42,375 nucleotides of DNA from NCBI GenBank assembly GCA_028866335.1, contig JAGWIL010000003.1, positions 1 to 42,375 on the forward strand. Reading direction: 5' to 3'. The position numbers were made by a program, and so were the translations under genes. The first letter of the stretch is position 1, and every line of letters starts with the position of its first letter. Shown piece by piece: positions 7,181 through 12,661 of the stretch. The notes below the pieces were generated by a model, which was not told the DNA's origin, searched no databases, and saw only the letters and a list, made by a program, of their open reading frames with translations. Origin of the DNA: Rhodospirillales bacterium (GTDB lineage: Bacteria > Pseudomonadota > Alphaproteobacteria > Acetobacterales > Acetobacteraceae).

Positions 7181-7632
7181 CGCTTCTCCCTTTCGACCAG
7201 CGCCAGCGCCTCGCCGGCGACCCGTTGCAGATCGTCGAGATCGCGGACCAGCTCGGCGCGCTCCGCGGCACTCACCCCGCCGCCCGAAAGCACGTGCGCG
7301 GCGGCGGCGAAGATCTCCCCGCAGTCGCGCCCGATCCGCGCCAGCGCGGCGCACAATTCGCCCTCCGCGCGCGGCTCCGCCGGCACCAGCCGGAACCCGA
7401 GCGCGCGCGCCATCGCCGCGGTCACTTCCGGGCTCCCTGCGATCTCCTCGATGTCGAGCACGACGTCGACCGGCGGAAACCGCTCGCTCTCGAAGGTCTG
7501 ATATTCGGAGATCAGCGACCGCCCGGCCCGCGAGCACGCCGCCGCCGCGTCCACTCCGCCCACCGCGCGCACCAGCACGCGAAACGCGCTCTTCAGCGAA
7601 GCCGCAGCCGCCGCGCCCCGGCGCACGCTCAC
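7177..7632 (-). CDS. Phage regulatory-type HTH protein (151 aa)
   Basis: The segment SLKSAFRVLVRAVGGVDAAAA...SLISEYQ, followed by SERFPPVDVVLDIEEIAG, is a helix-turn-helix plus dimer-type segment. I recognise it from alphaproteobacterial prophages, where it lies just downstream of the Cro gene. The C-terminal half is helical (AALARIGRDCGEIFAAAAHVL). By position it is comparable to a CII- or accessory-type early regulator. I chose the GTG at 7632 because it overlaps the stop of the 51-aa gene upstream (GTGA). The ribosome binding site is weak, so translational coupling is likely. The regulator role is inferred. Confidence 0.65.
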   Translation of the reverse strand: MSVRRGAAAAASLKSAFRVLVRAVGGVDAAAACSRAGRSLISEYQTFESERFPPVDVVLDIEEIAGSPEVTAAMARALGFRLVPAEPRAEGELCAALARIGRDCGEIFAAAAHVLSGGGVSAAERAELVRDLDDLQRVAGEALALVEREKR

Positions 7633-7784
7633 GCGAACCGTTTCCGCATGACAGCGGCGCCCGGGGCGCGCATATCCGCCGCCCAGCCAGGAACAGACCG
7701 CCACGGATGCAATTCCGCCCACCCCGAGCCTTCCCCGCCGGCCCCGGCACGCAAGTCCCGCCCGCGCGACGAGGGTGCGCTCAC
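7629..7784 (-). CDS. Very small phage protein (51 aa)
   Basis: This gene is usually missed because of its size. Its GTG at 7784 overlaps the cro stop codon (GTGA), and its own stop at 7629-7631 overlaps the next GTG in the same way. That is the coupling used throughout this operon. The protein has a glycine-rich start, then SGWAELHPWRSVPGW, ADMRAPGAAVMRKRF. It fills what would otherwise be a 148-bp gap between two regulators. The function is unknown. It has no membrane segment, and the basic end may bind nucleic acid. Confidence 0.55.
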   Translation of the reverse strand: MSAPSSRGRDLRAGAGGEGSGWAELHPWRSVPGWAADMRAPGAAVMRKRFA

Positions 7785-8002
7785 GCCGCCCGCCCGGTCA
7801 GCGTCAGCCCGGCCGCACCCGGCGGCTCCCAGGGCACGCCGCGCCGCAGCGCAAGCCGCCACATCGGCACCAGCCAGCGCGCCGGCACCGAATCCCGCGC
7901 GCACCACATGCCGACAACGTTGGGGCGCACGCCAAGCTCCGCCGCCACGCTCCCAGCGCCGCCGAGGCGCTGCACCAGATCCCTGGTCTCCATCTTTTCC
8001 AT
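7781..8002 (-). CDS. Cro-like repressor (73 aa)
   Basis: This is a small helix-turn-helix protein: TRDLVQRLGGAGSVAAELGVRPNVVGMW, then VPARWLVPMWRLALRRGVPW. The layout is that of Cro-type repressors, where recognition helix residues follow a conserved LGV. It is the first gene of the leftward early operon and lies head to head with the CI-like gene at 8088. The ATG at 8002 is preceded by a short leader with weak AGGGTGG. It would act on the operators at 8014-8028 and 8072-8088, as Cro does in lambda. The role is inferred from the fold and the divergent arrangement. Confidence 0.75.
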   Translation of the reverse strand: MEKMETRDLVQRLGGAGSVAAELGVRPNVVGMWCARDSVPARWLVPMWRLALRRGVPWEPPGAAGLTLTGRAA

Positions 8003-8010
8003 GGCGCCAC

Positions 8011-8038
8011 CCTATCACGCAGCGTGATCCCAGCGCAA
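8011..8038 (-). promoter_or_regulatory. Leftward early promoter with spacer operator
   Basis: On the minus strand TTGCGC (8038-8033) and GATAGG (8016-8011) are 16 bp apart, upstream of cro. The spacer contains the perfect palindrome ATCACGC-A-GCGTGAT (8014-8028, plus strand), whose distal half overlaps the -10 element. A repressor bound there would block RNA polymerase. The same arrangement recurs at 8939-8967. Confidence 0.6.
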
Positions 8039-8050
8039 GCCCCCCCGTGA

Positions 8051-8088
8051 TATGACTTTTGGCGCCAAATCTGTCACTATCCGTGACA
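8051..8088 (+). promoter_or_regulatory. Repressor-maintenance promoter and operator
   Basis: TATGAC (8051-8056) and CACTAT (8075-8080), 18 bp apart, make a weak promoter whose expected start falls at about 8087, on the repressor's ATG at 8088. An inverted repeat, TGTCAC-TATCC-GTGACA (8072-8088), overlaps both the -10 element and the start codon. No Shine-Dalgarno sequence precedes the ATG, so the message may be leaderless, as known for the lambda cI maintenance transcript. Confidence 0.45.
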
Positions 8089-8402
8089 TGAGCACACACA
8101 TTCCCCCCAACGTCCTGATCGGCCTCCGGCTGAAGAGTGTCCGCCTCGCGCTCGGGGTCGAAAGCGCCAGCGCCTTCGCCCAGGAGGTGCTCGGCATCGA
8201 GCAAAACCGCTACTCGCAGTGGGAGACCGGCACCCGCCTGCCGAAGGATCTCGCCGTGCTGACGCGGCTTCACCAGCGCACCGGCGTCGGCGCGGACTGG
8301 CTCTATTTCGGCAGCCTTTGGGGCATCCCGCATCCGCTGGCGGACCGCCTGCGCAAGGCCGCGGAGCAGCTCGGCGCGCTGAACGGCGATCCGGTCTCCT
8401 GA
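8088..8402 (+). CDS. CI-like prophage repressor, XRE family, short form (104 aa)
   Basis: An XRE-type helix-turn-helix covers about residues 10-65: LIGLRLKSVRLALG, SAFAQEVLGIEQNRYSQWETG, and a tail TGVGADWLYFG typical of short phage repressors. It has no C-terminal S24 (LexA-like) peptidase domain, so induction by RecA-dependent self-cleavage is not expected. The ATG at 8088 is preferred over an in-frame ATG at 8052, which would include operator DNA. It is divergent from cro. Its likely sites are the palindromes at 8014-8028, 8072-8088 and 8950-8964. Confidence 0.8.
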   Translation: MSTHIPPNVLIGLRLKSVRLALGVESASAFAQEVLGIEQNRYSQWETGTRLPKDLAVLTRLHQRTGVGADWLYFGSLWGIPHPLADRLRKAAEQLGALNGDPVS

Positions 8403-8511
8403 CCGGAAGGAAGCGGCGGCTACCCGCGTCTCCCGCGCCGCCGCGTCGGGCCATTGCACCGCGGCCGGGCAAGCCTCATCTTTGAGCCGCCACAGCCCGA
8501 CAGGACCCGAA

Positions 8512-8913
8512 ATGCCACCGCTCCGCACCGCGTCCGCGCTCGCCGCCGTCCTGGCGTTCGCCTCTCCCGCCGCCGCCGCCTCGCTCGCCGGCTGCCGCGC
8601 CATCGCGGCTCCCGCGGCCCGGCTCGCCTGCTATGACCACATCGCAGCCCCCGCCGGCGCGCGCCGCTTCACCGGCGACGGCACCCGCACGGTCGCGCCC
8701 TTCGCCATGCCGGGCCCCTGGTCGCTCGCCTGGCACTTCGGCAGCCCGGGCTCGATGGTCACGGTCCTCGACCCCAAGGGCAACCCCGTCGCCGTCGTTT
8801 CCTCCTCCACCACCGCGCCAGGCCACAGCTACGTCGGCCGCGGCGGAATCTTCACGCTGGACGTGGTCGCCTCCGGCCCCTGGCAGCTCCGCGCCACGCC
8901 GCTGCCGAAATAG
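8512..8913 (+). CDS. Secreted moron protein with signal peptide (133 aa)
   Basis: The N-terminus (PPLRTASALAAVLAFASPAAAASLAG) is a clear Sec signal peptide with an AxA cleavage site near residue 23. Directly after it comes CRAIAAPAARLACYDHIA, a C...LACYD pattern found in many alphaproteobacterial envelope proteins. The mature part is a small beta-rich domain (WSLAWHFGSPGSMVTVLDPKGNP). The gene lies just downstream of the repressor on the same strand, with no clear promoter of its own, so it is probably expressed in the lysogen. A periplasmic or surface role such as superinfection exclusion or host-envelope change is inferred. The exact function is unknown. Confidence 0.65.
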   Translation: MPPLRTASALAAVLAFASPAAAASLAGCRAIAAPAARLACYDHIAAPAGARRFTGDGTRTVAPFAMPGPWSLAWHFGSPGSMVTVLDPKGNPVAVVSSSTTAPGHSYVGRGGIFTLDVVASGPWQLRATPLPK

Positions 8914-8938
8914 CCTCTTCACGGCGCGTGATTTCCTC

Positions 8939-8967
8939 TTGCGCGGCTGATCACGCCGTGTGATACT
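8939..8967 (+). promoter_or_regulatory. Second repressor-controlled promoter, for the xis-int gene chain
   Basis: TTGCGC (8939-8944), a 17-bp spacer and GATACT (8962-8967) form a promoter whose spacer carries ATCACGCCGTGTGAT (8950-8964). This is a near match to the cro operator ATCACGCAGCGTGAT. The -35 hexamer and the position of the palindrome match the cro promoter. The operon that starts at 8999 and ends with integrase is therefore probably under the same repressor. Confidence 0.6.
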
Positions 8968-8998
8968 GCCTCCTCACCATCGTGAAGGAGGCCGCGCC

Positions 8999-9229
8999 GT
9001 GCATCCGCTCGCCGCTTTCCCCACCTCCCCGCAATTCCCGCTCTGGGGGGTCCCCGACGGCCCTCCCTCACTTCCTCCCGCCGCCGCGCTGCTCGCGGTC
9101 GCGCTCCTGCGCGAGGCGCGGGCGCTGCGCCGCCGCGCGCTCCGCCGCGCCCGTCCCCGCCGCCTGCTTCTGGCCGCGGCCATCCTCGCCACCGAAGCCG
9201 CCACGCTGCGCGCGGAGGCCGGCCGATGA
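8999..9229 (+). CDS. Small basic protein of unknown function (76 aa)
   Basis: This is the first gene of the rightward chain. AAGGAGG lies 7 nt before the GTG at 8999, an excellent ribosome binding site. The proline-rich N-terminus (FPTSPQFPLWGVPDGPPSLPP) is followed by an amphipathic, Arg-rich helix (ALLREARALRRRALRRARPRR) and an Ala-rich end. It ends in an ATGA overlap with the next gene. No family was recognised. Confidence 0.55.
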   Translation: MHPLAAFPTSPQFPLWGVPDGPPSLPPAAALLAVALLREARALRRRALRRARPRRLLLAAAILATEAATLRAEAGR

Positions 9230-9504
9230 ACGAGGACATCGCCGCCGCCGAAGCCGCGTTCGATCACGCCCTCGCCCTCTTCCACGCGCGCCGCGACCTC
9301 AAGCGCGCGCTGGACGTGCTCACCGACGCGCTCCAGCACCTTCCGCCCCGCGCCCTCGCGCTCGACCGCATCCACGCGCTGCACACGGCCAAGAGCTTCC
9401 TCGAGGCTGCCTGCGCCGACCTCGCCGAAACCATCGCCGCCCCCCATCCGCTCCGCCGCCGCACCGACGCGGCGCCGCCAGCCGCACCGGGAGAGCGGCC
9501 ATGA
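9226..9504 (+). CDS. Small helical protein of unknown function (92 aa)
   Basis: The sequence IAAAEAAFDHALALFHARRDLKRALDVLTDALQHLP reads as two helices with tetratricopeptide-like spacing. A shorter third helix follows (HALHTAKSFLEAACADLAETI), then a proline-rich tail. It is coupled to both neighbours by ATGA overlaps. It lies in the repressor-controlled chain that ends in xis and int. The function is unknown. Confidence 0.55.
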   Translation: MNEDIAAAEAAFDHALALFHARRDLKRALDVLTDALQHLPPRALALDRIHALHTAKSFLEAACADLAETIAAPHPLRRRTDAAPPAAPGERP

Positions 9505-9668
9505 TGGACCCCTGGGATGACCGCCCGCGCCCCGCGGCGCTCGACCTGCGCGCCTCCGGCCGGCCGCCGCACTGGGCGTGGCTCGTCGCCGGCTCGGTGC
9601 TGACCGCCGGCGGCATCTACCTCTTCCTCTGGGCGGCCATCCTGCTCGGCTGGGCGCTCCGCCCATGA
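9501..9668 (+). CDS. Small single-pass membrane protein (55 aa)
   Basis: After a charged N-terminus (MMDPWDDRPRPAALDLR) there is one strong membrane segment of about 24 residues (WLVAGSVLTAGGIYLFLWAAILLGW). GGGAG lies 7 nt before the first ATG. It overlaps its neighbours by ATGA at both ends. The size fits small phage membrane effectors such as exclusion or holin-like proteins, but nothing in the sequence decides this. Confidence 0.5.
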   Translation: MMDPWDDRPRPAALDLRASGRPPHWAWLVAGSVLTAGGIYLFLWAAILLGWALRP

Positions 9669-9823
9669 CCATCCACGCAGCCCTGCTTCTCGTCACCTTC
9701 GCGCGCAACCGCGTGGCGCTGATCCACGAACCCAGCCTCGCCGCCTGCCGCGCCGCCGGCGCCGAAATCACCGTGGCGCTGCATCTCCCCTGGCGCTGCG
9801 AACCCGTGGTCTACCGCCGATGA
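9665..9823 (+). CDS. Very small protein of unknown function (52 aa)
   Basis: The sequence starts TIHAALLLVTFARNRVALIHE and ends HLPWRCEPVVYRR. The ATG lies in the stop codon of the membrane-protein gene and the end overlaps the next ATG (ATGA at both sides). That placement is the main evidence that it is translated. No family was recognised. Confidence 0.45.
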   Translation: MTIHAALLLVTFARNRVALIHEPSLAACRAAGAEITVALHLPWRCEPVVYRR

Positions 9824-10056
9824 GCGCCGTGGCCCCCCGGATCGCCGGGCTTTCTGCCATCCTCGGCGCCGCAAGGACCTTTCTTGCTGCGGAACACGAG
9901 CTGGCCGAAGCCCTCCAGCAGAATTTTTCCCGTCCCGAAACTCCCCACGGCGATCTCTGCGCCCTCATCACCGCAACCGAGGATCTGCGCCTGCGCGCCG
10001 ACGCCCTGTTTTGGGCCTGGATCGCCGCCCTTCCCCCTGACCGAGGAGGCTCGTGA
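9820..10056 (+). CDS. Small helical protein of unknown function (78 aa)
   Basis: The protein is mostly helical (AGLSAILGAARTFLAAEHELAEAL, then HGDLCALITATEDLRLRADALFWAWIAAL). It starts in an ATGA overlap and ends in TGATG with the following gene. The end of this gene also supplies GAGGAGG, the ribosome binding site for its neighbour. The function is unknown. Confidence 0.5.
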   Translation: MSAVAPRIAGLSAILGAARTFLAAEHELAEALQQNFSRPETPHGDLCALITATEDLRLRADALFWAWIAALPPDRGGS

Positions 10057-10289
10057 TGTCCACCCTCCGCCGCCCCCGCTTTCTCGACACGTTCGGCCGC
10101 CTCGCCCCGCGCGCGATCAGCGCCGGCCTCGCCTACCAGCCCATCCCGCCCGTCCGCGTCCGCGACAAGCGCGGCACGCTCCTTCTCCACGTCGCGAACT
10201 ACGTCACGCCCGAGGGCCGGCCGCTGTTCGCCGCCGTCGTGCCGCTCGCGGAATCGATCCGCCGCATCGGAGATCTCCGCCGTGAATGA
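10056..10289 (+). CDS. Small protein of unknown function (77 aa)
   Basis: GAGGAGG lies 6 nt before the ATG at 10056. A GTG one codon earlier is possible. The sequence is beta-rich (PPVRVRDKRGTLLLHVANYVTPEGRPLFAAVVP) and ends basic. It lies directly upstream of the excisionase, overlapping its GTG by 8 bp. No family was recognised, although the RGTLLLHV pattern resembles small accessory proteins next to excisionases. Confidence 0.5.
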   Translation: MSTLRRPRFLDTFGRLAPRAISAGLAYQPIPPVRVRDKRGTLLLHVANYVTPEGRPLFAAVVPLAESIRRIGDLRRE

Positions 10290-10587
10290 GCGCGCTCCCC
10301 ATGCGCCCGAGCGCTTCTGCTGGCGGGTAAGCGATCTCGCCGCCCGCTGGCAGGTCAGCCCGGCGAAAATCCGGGCCTTGATCGCGGCGGGCGAGCTGGC
10401 GCATCTTCGCCTCGGCAAGCTCGTCCGCATTCCCGCCGCCTCGGTCGCCGAATTCGAGGGCAGATGTCACGAAACGACGAACCCCGCCTCGTCCGCGTCG
10501 CCGGCCGCGCCGCCTGGCACATCCGCCACGCTGGCCGTCGCCTCTCTGCGGGCTCACCGGATCGCGCGGAGGCTGAGCGCGCGCTGA
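10282..10587 (+). CDS. xis: Excisionase-family HTH protein (101 aa)
   Basis: Residues 10-60 form a MerR/excisionase-type winged helix: FCWRVSDLAARWQVSPAKIRALIAAGELAHLRLGKLVRIP. The segment AASVAEFE closes the usual domain. Excisionases bind the attachment site and turn the integrase towards excision. The last 41 residues are read out of frame with the start of integrase, which begins at 10464 inside this gene (124-bp overlap), and look unstructured. The GTG at 10282 overlaps the previous gene. The domain assignment is strong. The excision role is inferred from the int neighbour. Confidence 0.8.
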   Translation: MNERAPHAPERFCWRVSDLAARWQVSPAKIRALIAAGELAHLRLGKLVRIPAASVAEFEGRCHETTNPASSASPAAPPGTSATLAVASLRAHRIARRLSAR

Positions 10588-11453
10588 GCCTCTACAAGCG
10601 CGGGCTCGGCCAGCAAGCCTCCGCCGCCGCCATCGGAAGCCTGCTCGAGCTCTACCTGAAGGACCGCGCCGCCGCCGCCATTCCGGGCTTCGCCCGCCTG
10701 CGCTACTCCGCCCGCCAGCTTGGCGCGTCGCTCGGCGCGATTCCTCCCGAATCGCTCGCCCCGGCCGACATCCGGCTCTACTGCCGCCGCCGCCGCGCCG
10801 CCGGAGCGGCGGACGCGACCGTCCGCACCGAGCTGCAATGCCTGCGCGCCGCCCTGCGCTGGGCCGCGCGCGAACGCCTGCTCGCCGCCGCCCCTCCCAT
10901 CGCGCTGCCGCCACGGCCGCCCGCGCGCGACCGCTGGCTGACCCGCGAGGAGGCCGATCGCCTGCTCGCCGCCTGCGGATCGCCCCATCTGCGGCTCTTC
11001 GTCGCCCTCGCGCTGCACACCGCGGCCCGCGCCGGCGCGATCCTGGCGCTGACCTGGGACCGTGTCGACCTCGACCGACGCCGCATCGACCTGCGCGAGC
11101 CTTCGCGCGCGAAAACCCGCAAGGGGAGGGCGGTCGTCCCGGTCAACGACACGCTGGCCGGGGTCCTGGCCGAGGCGCGCGCCCGCGCGACCATCCCCGC
11201 GGTCATCGAATACGCGGGCCAGCCGGTCGGCTCCGTGCGCGACGCCTTCCGGCGCGCCGCCGAGCGCGCGGCGCTCCCCGGCGTCACCCCGCACACGCTG
11301 CGCCACACCGCCGCCACCTGGCTCGCCCAGGCCGGCGTCCCGCTCTGGCAGATCGCCGGCTTCCTCGGCCACTCGAGCCCGCGCAGCGTCGAGGAAACCT
11401 ACGCCCACCACCACCCCGACCACCTCGCCGCCGCCGCCAAGGCCCTGGGCTGA
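10464..11453 (+). CDS. int: Tyrosine recombinase / phage integrase (329 aa)
   Basis: This is a phage integrase that would recombine attP with the chromosomal attB. An N-terminal core-binding domain (about 55-145) precedes the catalytic domain, which has the full set of residues: Arg189 in TAARAGA, Lys217 or Lys220 in AKTRKGR, H277-x-x-R280 in PHTLRH, His303 in LGHSS and Tyr313 in ETYAHHH. The ATG at 10464 has GAGG 4 nt upstream. No long arm-binding N-terminus is seen. It is the last gene of the chain that begins at 8999. The candidate attP lies 1.1 kb downstream, beyond the two-gene cassette. Confidence 0.92.
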   Translation: MSRNDEPRLVRVAGRAAWHIRHAGRRLSAGSPDRAEAERALSLYKRGLGQQASAAAIGSLLELYLKDRAAAAIPGFARLRYSARQLGASLGAIPPESLAPADIRLYCRRRRAAGAADATVRTELQCLRAALRWAARERLLAAAPPIALPPRPPARDRWLTREEADRLLAACGSPHLRLFVALALHTAARAGAILALTWDRVDLDRRRIDLREPSRAKTRKGRAVVPVNDTLAGVLAEARARATIPAVIEYAGQPVGSVRDAFRRAAERAALPGVTPHTLRHTAATWLAQAGVPLWQIAGFLGHSSPRSVEETYAHHHPDHLAAAAKALG

Positions 11454-11481
11454 AAAATCTCCGCCAACCCCAAAATTCCCG

Positions 11482-11514
11482 TTGACAATCCCCGCCCGAT
11501 GTCCTAAATAGGAC
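11482..11514 (+). promoter_or_regulatory. Near-consensus sigma70 promoter with palindromic operator
   Basis: TTGACA (11482-11487), a 17-bp spacer and TAAATA (11505-11510) make the strongest promoter visible in the window. The palindrome GTCCTA-AA-TAGGAC (11501-11514) covers the -10 box, so a dimeric repressor could shut it off. The palindrome differs from the CI/Cro operators, so another regulator is implied. It could be the HTH protein of the same cassette or a host factor. The first gene starts at 11558. Confidence 0.8.
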
Positions 11515-11557
11515 TTGCGCGAGGGCAATGAGGCCCCGCGAGACGGGAGAGACCCCG

Positions 11558-11956
11558 ATGACCATTTCCTTCGAAGATTTCCACCTCGACTGCACCGGCG
11601 ACGTCGTTACCGGCGATACCATCCTCTTCACCGAGGCGACATTCGGCGGCAGCTTCCGCAATCCGAAATACCTGGGCGATCGCCGCCTCATCGCCGAGGT
11701 GGTGCGCGACTCCTACGGCGACGCCAAGCAGCAGCACACCTTCACGCTTTTCGTGCTGGCCAGCGACGGCGTGGAGCCGGTCGCGACCGGCACGAAGATC
11801 ACCCGCAAGGGCCGCAACGTCTACCGCAACGGCACGCGCCGCCTCCGCTGGCCCGACGAATCCGCACGCCGGCACGCCGCCGAAGAAAAACACACCCGCG
11901 GCGCCGAAGCCCGCGCCCGCCGCGCCGCGCGGCGCGAAGAAAGGGAGTATTTCTGA
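11558..11956 (+). CDS. Cargo-cassette protein of unknown function (132 aa)
   Basis: The N-terminal two thirds are beta-rich (DFHLDCTGDVVTGDTILFTEATFGGSF, then RLIAEVVRDSYGDAKQQHTFTLFVLASDG), with a GTKITRKGRNVYRNGTRRLRW basic segment. The C-terminus is a charged helix (AEEKHTRGAEARARRAARREE). I recall similar proteins from alphaproteobacterial plasmids and phages but know no function. Nucleic-acid binding is suggested by the basic tail. The ATG at 11558 has GGGAGA upstream. It is the first gene after the strong palindrome-regulated promoter. The stop shares bases with the next ATG (TGATG). Confidence 0.6.
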   Translation: MTISFEDFHLDCTGDVVTGDTILFTEATFGGSFRNPKYLGDRRLIAEVVRDSYGDAKQQHTFTLFVLASDGVEPVATGTKITRKGRNVYRNGTRRLRWPDESARRHAAEEKHTRGAEARARRAARREEREYF

Positions 11957-12426
11957 TGATGACCGCCCCCGAACTCCGCGCCCTCGGCGCCGCCCGCTAC
12001 GGGCATGACTGGCAGAGCGCGCTCGCCCGCGCGGTCGGCGTCAATCCCCGCCACATGCGCCGCCTCGCCGCCGGCACCGTCGCAATCACCGAAGGCATGG
12101 CGGCCGACATCCTGCGCGCCCTCGGCCGCACCGCGCCGGACCACGATGCATGGCCGCGGGACCTCTACATCACGGGAGACTGCGCGGCCACCGGCCGCGA
12201 ATACGTCATCCGCACCCGCGCCCCGCGCTTCATCGCCCGCGTGGTCGCGCTCGGCTTCGACGGCGAGCCCGAGCCCGAAGAAGCCCCGGTTGACACGCTC
12301 GCCGGCGTCACCTACGCCGCCGGCGGCTTCCTGCTCGCCGAAATCTCCTGGATCGACGCCCCTCCGCCCGAAGCCGAACTGCACCGCCTCCTCGCCGAAG
12401 CCGCCGCCGCCATCGAAGATGCCTGA
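11956..12426 (+). CDS. Cargo-cassette HTH protein (156 aa)
   Basis: Residues 4-52 form a helix-turn-helix: PELRALGAARYGHDWQSALARAVGVNPRHMRRLAAG. A second domain follows (RDLYITGDCAATGREYVIRTRAPRFIARVVALGF) with a C-terminal helix. Two ATGs lie in tandem at 11956 and 11959, coupled to the upstream stop. It may regulate its own operon through the palindrome at 11501-11514; that is inferred. The pair sits between int and attP, the classic place for lysogenic cargo. No named family was recognised. Confidence 0.6.
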   Translation: MMTAPELRALGAARYGHDWQSALARAVGVNPRHMRRLAAGTVAITEGMAADILRALGRTAPDHDAWPRDLYITGDCAATGREYVIRTRAPRFIARVVALGFDGEPEPEEAPVDTLAGVTYAAGGFLLAEISWIDAPPPEAELHRLLAEAAAAIEDA

Positions 12427-12449
12427 CCACTGCAACACCGCGCAGCGGT

Positions 12450-12483
12450 CCACCTGAACCACCCCACACCGCAACCACCTGAA
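12450..12483. repeat. Pair of CCACCTGAA direct repeats near attP
   Basis: CCACCTGAA occurs at 12450-12458 and 12475-12483, 25 bp apart start to start. On the other side of the attP core, AACCAYTT occurs at 12604-12611 and 12613-12620. Short direct repeats flanking a core are typical of integrase arm or excisionase sites. The rest of 12427-12661 holds no gene. Its plus strand is strikingly rich in C and A. Confidence 0.35.
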
Positions 12484-12559
12484 ATCCCACACCCCAAAAC
12501 CCGCACAAAGCCCCTCCCAAACGACCCAAACCCTTGAAAAAACACCACCACCCCAAGTG

Positions 12560-12604
12560 TTCGGGGCGCAGGGTCCGGAAGTTCAAATCCTCTCACTCCA
12601 CCCA
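12560..12604 (+). other. Candidate attP core: 3' half of tRNA-Pro(CGG)
   Basis: These 45 bases read as tRNA positions 32-76 at exactly canonical spacing. Anticodon CGG is at 12562-12564, an anticodon-stem 3' arm (CGCAG) follows, then variable loop GGTCC, T-loop TTCAAAT (12582-12588) and terminal CCA (12602-12604). The sequence is close to the 3' half of bacterial tRNA-Pro. The 5' half is missing, so it is not a functional tRNA gene. Phages that integrate into tRNA genes carry such a copy in attP. Caveats: the T-stem has one A-C mismatch, and positions 72-73 (A, C) differ from the usual G, A of tRNA-Pro. Confidence 0.65.
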
Positions 12605-12645
12605 ACCATTTCAACCACTTAACGCACAAACAACACACCGCTCGC

Positions 12646-12661
12646 CGGTTCAAATGAACCG
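12646..12661. repeat. Inverted repeat directly after the endolysin gene
   Basis: CGGTTCA-AA-TGAACCG (7-bp arms, 2-bp centre) abuts the endolysin stop codon at 12662. It could slow or end transcription of the late operon, but no T-run follows on the minus strand and a 2-nt loop is too tight for a standard terminator. A protein-binding site beside attP is an equal possibility. Confidence 0.45.

Noticed and set aside
8052..8087. ATG at 8052 as the repressor start
   Set aside because: It would place twelve residues over the operator/promoter and has no ribosome binding site. The conserved domain fits the ATG at 8088.
8403..8511. Terminator after the repressor (GCGGCGG...CCGCCGC)
   Set aside because: The loop is long, no T-run follows, and such pairs are common in this composition. 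The 109-bp gap holds nothing else clear.
12562..12570. CGGGGCGCA shared between the attP core and the window ends, as evidence that the ends are attL/attR
   Set aside because: Nine GC-rich bases can match by chance in this genome. The ends lack the rest of the tRNA sequence and lie upstream of terminase, not beside int.
12528..12604. A complete tRNA gene
   Set aside because: Only the 3' half fits. The bases upstream of the anticodon loop do not pair into an anticodon stem, D-arm or acceptor stem.
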